Of a stretch of 64,000 nt of DNA, positions 58,235-64,000 are shown piece by piece. Position 1 is the stretch's first letter. Each line of letters starts with the position of its first letter. The stretch comes from Roseobacter sp. (GTDB lineage: Bacteria; Pseudomonadota; Alphaproteobacteria; Rhodobacterales; Rhodobacteraceae): assembly GCA_002731875.1 (NCBI GenBank), contig PCCY01000037.1, positions 82,557 through 146,556 of the forward strand. Direction: 5' to 3'. The position numbers and the translations under genes are program-made. The notes under the pieces are model-generated. The model saw only the letters and a list, made by a program, of their open reading frames with translations. It did no database searches and was not told where the DNA came from.

Positions 58235-59294
58235 AGCGGATCCTTGGGTCAAGCAGGCCGTATAGAACATCGGCAATCAGGTTGAATAGAACGATGAGGA
58301 TGGCGAAGATAAAGGTCAGCGTCATCACCATCGGCAGGTCGTTGGCAAAAAGCGCGGTCAGCAGCAGCTGCCCGATACCATTCACCTTGAACACATTCTC
58401 GGTAATGATCGCGCCGCCAAAGATCGCGGGCATGCCAAGGGCAATCACCGTGACCACTGGGATCATCGAGTTGCGCAGCACATGCACCAGAACCACCGTC
58501 GTTTCCTTGAGCCCTTTGGCGCGGGCCGTACGGACGTAATCCTGATTGAGGTTGTCCAGCATGGCACCACGCATGTAACGGCTGATTTGGGCGGTGGTTT
58601 GCAGCGCAAGTACCATGACCGGCATGATCATTTGCATGAACTGCACCTTAAAGCTGGCCCAGTCGGTTACCACATGGGTGGTGTCATAGATTGAAGGCAA
58701 CCATCCCAGTGAAACCGAGAAAATAACGATCAACAGCGGACCGGTAAAGAACGGCGGAATGGAAAAGCCTACCATCGTCACAAAGGTGCCGGCCTGGTCG
58801 AACAGTGAATAATGGCGATAGGCAGAATATATTCCGATCGGGATCGCGATCAGGATTCCCACGATATAGCTGAGCCCCACCACCCACAGCGTCTGCGGCA
58901 TACGCTGAATGACGATATCCATGATCGGGCTGCGGGTTTGCCAGCTGATGGCGCGCTGCACCGGGCGAACAGCTCCGGTATCGGGGTCCACGAATGTTGA
59001 CAGATGGGTGTCGGGCAACCAGCCCAGCAGCAATGTGTCGCGCGTAGCCCAATCAATGAAGACCTGAGGTTCTACCCAGAAAAACTGGATCAACCATTTG
59101 TAGTATTGAACATAGATCGGCTGGCCCAGGCCCAGGGCTTCGCGCATTTTCTGTTTGACTTCCGGGGGCACGGTCAGCGGCACCTGCGCCATCGGATCAC
59201 CGGGGGCCAGTTGCAGCAGCAAAAATATAACGAGGCTGATGAACAAAAGCGTCGGTATCGACAAAAGCAGTCGACGGATAGTGAAGGTCAGCAT
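58227..59294 (-). CDS. Peptide ABC transporter permease (DppB/OppB type)
   Basis: This 355-residue permease has the DppB-type opening (FTIRRLLLSIPTLLFISLVIFLLLQLAPGDP), six membrane helices, the EAA-like loop DYVRTARAKGLKE and the final ALFANDLPMVMTL...DVLYGLLDPRIRY. The ATG at 59294 has AAAGG eight bases upstream; a GTG three codons earlier overlaps that site. Insertions between helices one and two (about residues 60-125) are larger than in E. coli DppB. It lies ~137 bases after the binding-protein gene, past a hairpin. Confidence 0.92.
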   Translation of the reverse strand: MLTFTIRRLLLSIPTLLFISLVIFLLLQLAPGDPMAQVPLTVPPEVKQKMREALGLGQPIYVQYYKWLIQFFWVEPQVFIDWATRDTLLLGWLPDTHLSTFVDPDTGAVRPVQRAISWQTRSPIMDIVIQRMPQTLWVVGLSYIVGILIAIPIGIYSAYRHYSLFDQAGTFVTMVGFSIPPFFTGPLLIVIFSVSLGWLPSIYDTTHVVTDWASFKVQFMQMIMPVMVLALQTTAQISRYMRGAMLDNLNQDYVRTARAKGLKETTVVLVHVLRNSMIPVVTVIALGMPAIFGGAIITENVFKVNGIGQLLLTALFANDLPMVMTLTFIFAILIVLFNLIADVLYGLLDPRIRYD

Positions 59295-59388
59295 GCGCGG
59301 CACCTTTGCAGGTCAGTCTAGGGGTGGAGAAGCGGCGAAATCCGAAGGATGCGCGGGTTCGCATGTTTGAGACAGGACATCAAGTGAT

Positions 59389-59417
59389 GAGAAGCACACC
59401 CCGGGGGCGTGCTTCTC
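59389..59417 (-). terminator. Hairpin between binding-protein and permease genes
   Basis: A 9-bp stem (GAGAAGCAC/GTGCTTCTC at 59389-59397 with 59409-59417), extended by an inner C/G run, starts 14 bases past the stop of the binding-protein gene. No T run follows on the minus strand. Such stem-loops after ABC binding-protein genes typically stabilise that part of the message or attenuate the permease part. Confidence 0.55.
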
Positions 59418-59431
59418 TTTCGTATTTTGGC

Positions 59432-61152
59432 TTATTCCTTGATGCGATACCAATCTGCGGCATTCCACAATTCCGAATCCCATGTGTTCAGGATCACGCC
59501 GCCCAGTGTCGTGGACGCAGCAGAGACCCGTCCGCGATCGACAAGGGGTACAATCGTCATGGTTTCCTTGGTGATGATGTCGTTCAGCTTCTTGGCAATC
59601 TCGCCACGCTTGCTCAGTTCACCGGTGCGCGACAGTTCGTCCAGCAACGCGTCATACTCTTCGTTGCAGAAACGGTTGATGTTTTCGCCCTGCCACTGGC
59701 TTGATGGTTTGGGTTCACCGCCGCAACGGTAGGCAGACAGGTAGGCCTGCGGGTCAGTGCCGTCAAAGTTGTTGGCGTACATTTCGACGTCGGCATAGAA
59801 CTTCTGGAAGGTATCGGGCGAACGGGGTCGCCACCAAAGAAGACGGACGCATCAAGGTTGCGCAGTTCGACTTCGACACCGATCTGGTTCCACCAGTCTT
59901 TGATCAGCGCCTGGAAATCCTGACGGACAGCGTTGGTCGAGGTCTGGTACAGCAGCGACAGTTTCTTGCCGTCCTTGTCGCGGATGCCGTCACCATCGGA
60001 GTCGGTCCAGCCGGCTTCTTCCAGCAGCGCCTTGGCACCTTCCAGATCCTGTGTCAGGCATTCGGTATTGTCCGATGCGTAAAGCTCGGGGGCAGGTACC
60101 AGGTTGCAGGTCGGACGACCCGCCTGACCATAGCCGACTTCGACCAGCAAGGGGCGGTCAATCGCCATGGAGAGCGCCTTGCGCACCTTGAAGTCCGACA
60201 GGATCGGGTGCGGGTGGGCGACGGTCGCGCGTTCACCCTCGGGCAGATCAGGCGATGGATCGGTCATGTTCATCTCGATCCGTTCGACCAGTGTGCCGAA
60301 CGCCGAGATCGGCTTGCCTTTGCCACCTTCGGCTATTTTCGCCAACACATCCGGTGCAAGCTGCATGTTCCACGCGTAATCGTATTCGCCGGTTTCCATG
60401 ACGGCGCGGCCCGCGGCATTTGCGTCGCCGCCGCCTTTGAACGTCAACGATGCGAAGGCAGGTTTGCCCGGATCGCGATAGTTGGGGTTGGCTTCCATCT
60501 GGATCACGTCATTGGGACGGAAATCCGTCACCATGAATGGTCCCGTGCCGATCGGGTTAAAGTTGGCCTCGGTGCATTCGGGTGCTTTTGCGCCCAGACA
60601 TTCAGCGAACTGAGCCTTTTGAATGATCGGGGATTGCGCCCCCATGAAGGGTCCGTATGGATTTGGCTTGGCGTCCTTGAAATTTACCTTCACGGTCAAA
60701 TCGTCGATCACGTCAATGCTTTCAACGCCGTCGAATTTGGATGCCTGCGCACAGCCACCGTCCGGTGCCATGCAATAATCGGCGGTAAACTTGACATCCG
60801 CCGACGTCACGGGGCTGCCGTCCGACCATAACAGGCCTTCTTTCAGCTTCCACGTGATGGATTTGAGATCTTCGGATACACCGCCGTTTTCGACAGTTGG
60901 GATCTCAGCGGCAAGATATGGGACCAGAGCGCCGGTTTCGTCATAACGGCCCAACGGTTCGATCACCAAGCTTGCCGCCTCAAGATCCTTGGTGCCACCG
61001 GAAAGGTATGGCGTCATGATCGAGGGGGCTTGCCAGTAGATGATCTTGACTTCGCCATCGCGCCCGCGCTCGCCCTCGTGGGCAGCCGCAAAGGCCGCGG
61101 GGGCAAGGGCAACCGATGCCACTGCACCCATTAAAAGGGTTTTCATATTCAT
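59432..61152 (-). pseudogene. Peptide ABC transporter substrate-binding protein, one-base frameshift
   Basis: This periplasmic binding protein (SBP family 5) has a clear signal peptide (MNMKTLLMGAVASVALAPAAFA), and SIMTPYLSGGTKDLEAASL, GLLWSDGSPVTSADVKF and GKKLSLLYQT are family-like. Up to P443 (codon at 59824-59826) the frame is intact; there a C is missing in CCCC (GGGG at 59824-59827 on the plus strand) and the reading shifts. Uncorrected, translation runs into ~69 wrong residues to a stop at 59614. In the next frame the sequence continues perfectly (SPDTFQKFYADVEMYANNF ... ending DWYRIKE at 59432); one extra base restores a 573-residue protein. AAGGAG lies six bases before the ATG. Recent mutation or sequencing error. 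Confidence 0.85.
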
Positions 61153-61456
61153 AACTTACTCCTTGTTGGACACTCTATTTTTCCTGGTGTCGCGTTCTTT
61201 TTTTGTCGGCACCACCTACGCGATGCGGTTTCGACAGTCTTATGATCGTTTCAAAAAGGTCAAGAGCGCAAGTTCTGGTTTGGCTTGCGTTATCTCGCTC
61301 TGTCGACTCCTCGCCCTTTTTGCACGCGTCCATTTATGGAAACAGGTTTCGCACAAATTGCAAGCCTCGTGAATGATGCAGTAACGGACGGGCAGAGCGG
61401 GGTTTGACACTGGGTCACGAATGGCCTTAGCGTCAACAGATTAAAATAATTGATAC
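61153..61456. other. Divergent regulatory gap of the peptide importer
   Basis: These ~304 bases separate the minus-strand binding-protein/permease genes from the plus-strand ATPase gene. No gene is seen. The left part, AT-rich with T runs, should be the leader and promoter of the binding-protein gene (a TTGACC on the minus strand at 61258-61263 is a possible -35). The right part contains the plus-strand candidate promoter at 61404-61433. Confidence 0.6.
61404..61433 (+). promoter_or_regulatory. Candidate promoter of the importer ATPase gene
   Basis: TTGACA (61404-61409) is a perfect -35 element; TAGCGT (61428-61433), 18 bases downstream, is a weak -10, about 24 bases before the ATG. If used, the leader would be very short. 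Confidence 0.35.
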
Positions 61457-63313
61457 ATGAATAACATCAGCGGAAAAATTATGCTCGACCAGACCTCAGC
61501 GACACCTATCGCGCAGATTCAAGAGCTTAGGGTAGAGTTCCAGACCCAAGACGGTCCGGTTCTAGGCGTCGAGAATGTCAGTTTCGATATCCGTGCGGGT
61601 GAAACCGTGTGCGTTGTGGGCGAATCCGGATCCGGTAAATCGGTCTCCTCGTTATCGCTCATGCGGTTGGTGGAATTTGGTGGTGGCCGTATCGCGGGGG
61701 GCCGCCTGTTGTTTGAACGCCAGCATGCGCCTGCCATCGATTTGGCAAGGACCAATCAAGACATCATGCGTGAAATTCGTGGCAACGAAATCGGTATGAT
61801 CTTTCAAGAGCCTATGACCGCGCTGAACCCGGTCTTTACAGTGGGTCGCCAGCTGACCGAAGGGCTGCGCCTGCACAAGAAAATGTCGCGATCCGAGGCT
61901 GAATCCCGGGCGCTGGAACTGCTGACACAAGTGCGTATCCCCGAGCCCGAGCGCCGTCTGACGCAATACCCGCACGAGCTTTCGGGAGGGATGCGGCAGC
62001 GCGTTGTGATCGCCATGGCCCTGGCCTGTTCGCCAAGGTTGTTGATCGCTGACGAACCGACCACGGCACTGGACGTGACCATTCAGGCCGAAATCCTTGC
62101 CCTGATCGACCGTTTGAAACGCGAAACCGGGACCGCGGTCATGTTCATTACCCATGATATGGCGGTCGTTGCACAGATGGCGGACCGTGTGGTCGTGATG
62201 TTTCGGGGCAACAAGGTCGAAGAGGGAACTGTCGAGGAAATCTTTGAAAACCCCCAACACCCTTACACCAAGGCCCTTTTGGCCGCCGTTCCCAAGTTGG
62301 GGGAAATGCGCGGCAAGCCCTTTCCCGAACCAATGAAGCTTTTGGGCACACAGAATAAGGAGATTGTGCCCATAAAAGGGACGCAAGACACCCTTTTGAC
62401 GGTCAAGAACCTGACGACCCGGTTTCCCGTTACCGGGGGGTTCTTACGCCGCACTGTCGCCAACGTACACGCGGTCGAAGATCTGTCGTTTACGATAAAC
62501 AAAGGCCAGACTCTCAGCCTCGTGGGGGAATCGGGTTGCGGGAAATCCACGGCGGGGCGATCGGTGCTGCGTTTGGTCGAACCAATGTCAGGTGAAATCA
62601 ACATCGACGGCAAGGACATCATGGCGTTGAACGCCAAGGGCCTGCGCGAAGCGCGTCTGGACATGCAGATGATCTTTCAGGATCCGTTCGCGTCGCTGAA
62701 CCCCCAGATGCAATTGTCTGATCAGGTTGCCGAACCGATCCACAATTTCGGCACCCTCAAGGGCGAAGCGTTGACCAAACGCATTGAAATGTTGTTTGAT
62801 CGCGTCGAATTGCCGCGCAGTTTCATGCGCCGGTTTCCCCACGAACTTTCGGGCGGTCAGCGGCAGCGGGTGGCGATTGCGCGTGCCCTTGCGTTGAACC
62901 CCAAGCTTATCATCGCAGACGAAGCCGTATCGGCGCTGGACGTTTCGGTACAGGCGCAGGTGGTCAACCTGATGCTTGAGCTGCAACACGAACTTGGGCT
63001 GTCGTTCCTGTTCATCAGCCATGACATGGCGGTGGTTGAACGCGTCAGCCACCATGTCGGGGTGATGTATCTTGGGCGGATCGTGGAAATGGGGACGCGG
63101 TCGCAAGTCTTCGAGAACCCTCAGCACCCTTATACCCAAGCGCTGATGAAAGCCGTCCCGATTGCGGATCCGCGGATGAGGAAACAGGAAAGCGAGCTGA
63201 ATTTCAAACCCATTCCTTCACCCATTCACCCGACGGATTATGTCGCCGAGGCCTCAGTCTACAAAACCGTGTCCCCTGGCCATCAGGTGCTTACCACCGA
63301 CAGTGGGTACTAA
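61457..63313 (+). CDS. Peptide ABC transporter double ATP-binding protein (DppDF fusion, GsiA-like)
   Basis: This 618-residue protein contains two complete ABC ATPase domains, so it supplies both nucleotide-binding sites of the importer. Domain 1 has Walker A GESGSGKS (55-62), signature LSGGMRQR, Walker B LLIADEPTTALD; domain 2 has Walker A GESGCGKS (357-364), signature LSGGQRQR and Walker B LIIADEAVSALD. Each is followed by the peptide-importer tail ENPQHPYTKALL or ENPQHPYTQALM. In the second Walker B the usual Pro is Ala (DEAVSALD), which is common in this group. It faces away from the binding-protein and permease genes; the deacetylase gene follows after 12 bases. Confidence 0.95.
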   Translation: MNNISGKIMLDQTSATPIAQIQELRVEFQTQDGPVLGVENVSFDIRAGETVCVVGESGSGKSVSSLSLMRLVEFGGGRIAGGRLLFERQHAPAIDLARTNQDIMREIRGNEIGMIFQEPMTALNPVFTVGRQLTEGLRLHKKMSRSEAESRALELLTQVRIPEPERRLTQYPHELSGGMRQRVVIAMALACSPRLLIADEPTTALDVTIQAEILALIDRLKRETGTAVMFITHDMAVVAQMADRVVVMFRGNKVEEGTVEEIFENPQHPYTKALLAAVPKLGEMRGKPFPEPMKLLGTQNKEIVPIKGTQDTLLTVKNLTTRFPVTGGFLRRTVANVHAVEDLSFTINKGQTLSLVGESGCGKSTAGRSVLRLVEPMSGEINIDGKDIMALNAKGLREARLDMQMIFQDPFASLNPQMQLSDQVAEPIHNFGTLKGEALTKRIEMLFDRVELPRSFMRRFPHELSGGQRQRVAIARALALNPKLIIADEAVSALDVSVQAQVVNLMLELQHELGLSFLFISHDMAVVERVSHHVGVMYLGRIVEMGTRSQVFENPQHPYTQALMKAVPIADPRMRKQESELNFKPIPSPIHPTDYVAEASVYKTVSPGHQVLTTDSGY

Positions 63314-63325
63314 AGGATCAAATCG

Positions 63326-64000
63326 ATGACGTCGCGCATGACCCCGTTTGCCATTATGGAAAAGCTGATAGGTTTTCCAACTGTATCACGCGATACCAAC
63401 ATTCCACTGATTGACTGGGTCGCTGACTATCTTGATGGCCATGGTATCGCGTCGCATCGCTATATCGACCCGGATCAGCCGAAACACGCCTTGTTTGCCC
63501 ATGTCGGCCCTATGGAGAAAGGAGCCGTTGTGCTTTCGGGGCACACCGATGTCGTGCCCGTAGATGGCCAGCCGTGGGACAGTGACCCCTTTAGCGTCGT
63601 CGAACGTGACGGGCGCTATTATGGCCGTGGTACCTGCGATATGAAGGGGTTCGATGCACTGGCAATCTGGGCCTTGGTCGAAGCCCGATACGCCGGTGTC
63701 AAACGCCCGCTTCAGCTTGCCCTCAGCTTTGATGAGGAAGTCGGTTGTACCGGTGCGCCGCCGATGATTCAGGCGATGCAGTCGGCGCTGCCGCAAGGTG
63801 CGATGGTCATTGTCGGCGAACCCTCCAACCTCCAGGCGGTGACGGGTCACAAGGGCGGTATCGGTTTCAATACCCATGTGGTTGGGTTCGAGGTGCATTC
63901 GTCGCTTTTGCATACCGGGGTCAACGCAATCATGGCGGGGGCCAAGTTGATCGAATGGGCCAACGATACCAACACACAGAATATGGCCGACAAACCCACA
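63326..64000 (+). CDS. ArgE/DapE-type deacetylase (acetylornithine deacetylase), 5' part
   Basis: The frame is open to the end of the window, giving 225 residues of an M20-family metallohydrolase. H73-x-D75 in LSGHTDVVPVDGQPW and the RGTCDMKG motif are metal ligands, and DEEVGCTG holds the catalytic glutamate. The sequence is closest in style to acetylornithine deacetylase ArgE, which makes ornithine for arginine synthesis, but related enzymes cleave other N-acyl amino acids. AAGGA lies eight bases before the ATG. Encoded right behind the importer ATPase, it may process imported N-acylated peptides or amino acids. Confidence 0.9.
   Translation, partial: MTSRMTPFAIMEKLIGFPTVSRDTNIPLIDWVADYLDGHGIASHRYIDPDQPKHALFAHVGPMEKGAVVLSGHTDVVPVDGQPWDSDPFSVVERDGRYYGRGTCDMKGFDALAIWALVEARYAGVKRPLQLALSFDEEVGCTGAPPMIQAMQSALPQGAMVIVGEPSNLQAVTGHKGGIGFNTHVVGFEVHSSLLHTGVNAIMAGAKLIEWANDTNTQNMADKPT

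Noticed and set aside
59701..60831. 376-codon plus-strand frame opposite the binding-protein gene
   Set aside because: Shadow; the minus strand has signal peptide and family motifs throughout.
1..64000. CRISPR arrays, tRNA or rRNA genes, insertion sequences, prophage or defence genes
   Set aside because: None seen: no regularly spaced repeats, no transposase or integrase frames, and no tRNA-like TTCGA(A/T)-type arms at gene junctions.

Overview
The window is 64 kb of a GC-rich alphaproteobacterial chromosome. It almost certainly belongs to the Rhodobacteraceae (Roseobacter group). The pointers are DUF2484 inside the cell-division cluster, a long mraZ leader ending in a strong intrinsic terminator (the UpsM arrangement described in Rhodobacter), a CobS/CobT-type cobaltochelatase beside a J-domain gene, and a dispersed terminator-like repeat with a CCCCCGGAGTTT-type core. 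I cannot name the species. I see no rRNA, tRNA, CRISPR array, prophage or insertion sequence; this is mostly core chromosome.

Region 1 (1-28.3 kb) is the dcw cluster for peptidoglycan precursor synthesis and septation. After the 3' end of an Mrp-type Fe-S carrier gene comes a ~1 kb gene-free stretch holding candidate MraZ boxes and an UpsM-like leader RNA. Then follow mraZ-rsmH-ftsL-ftsI-murE-murF-mraY, murD, ftsW-murG-murC, three small overlapping membrane-protein genes, murB-ddl-ftsQ-ftsA-ftsZ, tandem terminators, and lpxC, bamD and recN. The string is interrupted twice by genes on the opposite strand: a glutaminase between mraY and murD, and an HI0933/BaiN-type flavoprotein (followed by a plus-strand peroxiredoxin-like gene) between murD and ftsW. 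The downstream blocks therefore probably need promoters of their own.

Region 2 (28.4-46.2 kb) is mixed housekeeping, mostly on the minus strand: a CLC chloride channel/antiporter, a DUF427 protein, an aminopeptidase P-type M24 enzyme, cobT and cobS with a possible translationally coupled small ORF between them, a J-domain protein with a putative zinc motif, BolA, a DUF4177 protein, a hotdog thioesterase, gatB, a large unknown protein, an SLT-type muramidase, a PH-like membrane protein, an SDR and pepN.

Region 3 (46.2-56.9 kb) carries malate synthase G (glcB) with a palindrome in its upstream region and a GlcG/HbpS-type gene behind it, a PuuD-like amidotransferase, a second SDR, the proton-translocating transhydrogenase pair pntA-pntB, a DUF3422 protein and a YeeE/YedE sulfur-transport membrane protein.

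Region 4 (57.2-64 kb) is a peptide-type ABC importer split divergently: binding protein and two permeases on the minus strand, a double ATPase and an ArgE/M20 deacetylase (cut by the window end) on the plus strand. The binding-protein gene carries a one-base frameshift in a short C run.

No wholly new multi-gene system is obvious. The most rewarding targets are the mraZ leader RNA, the trio of small membrane proteins between murC and murB, the interruptions of the dcw cluster, the dispersed terminator-like repeat, the coupled ORF between cobS and cobT, and the frameshifted importer gene.
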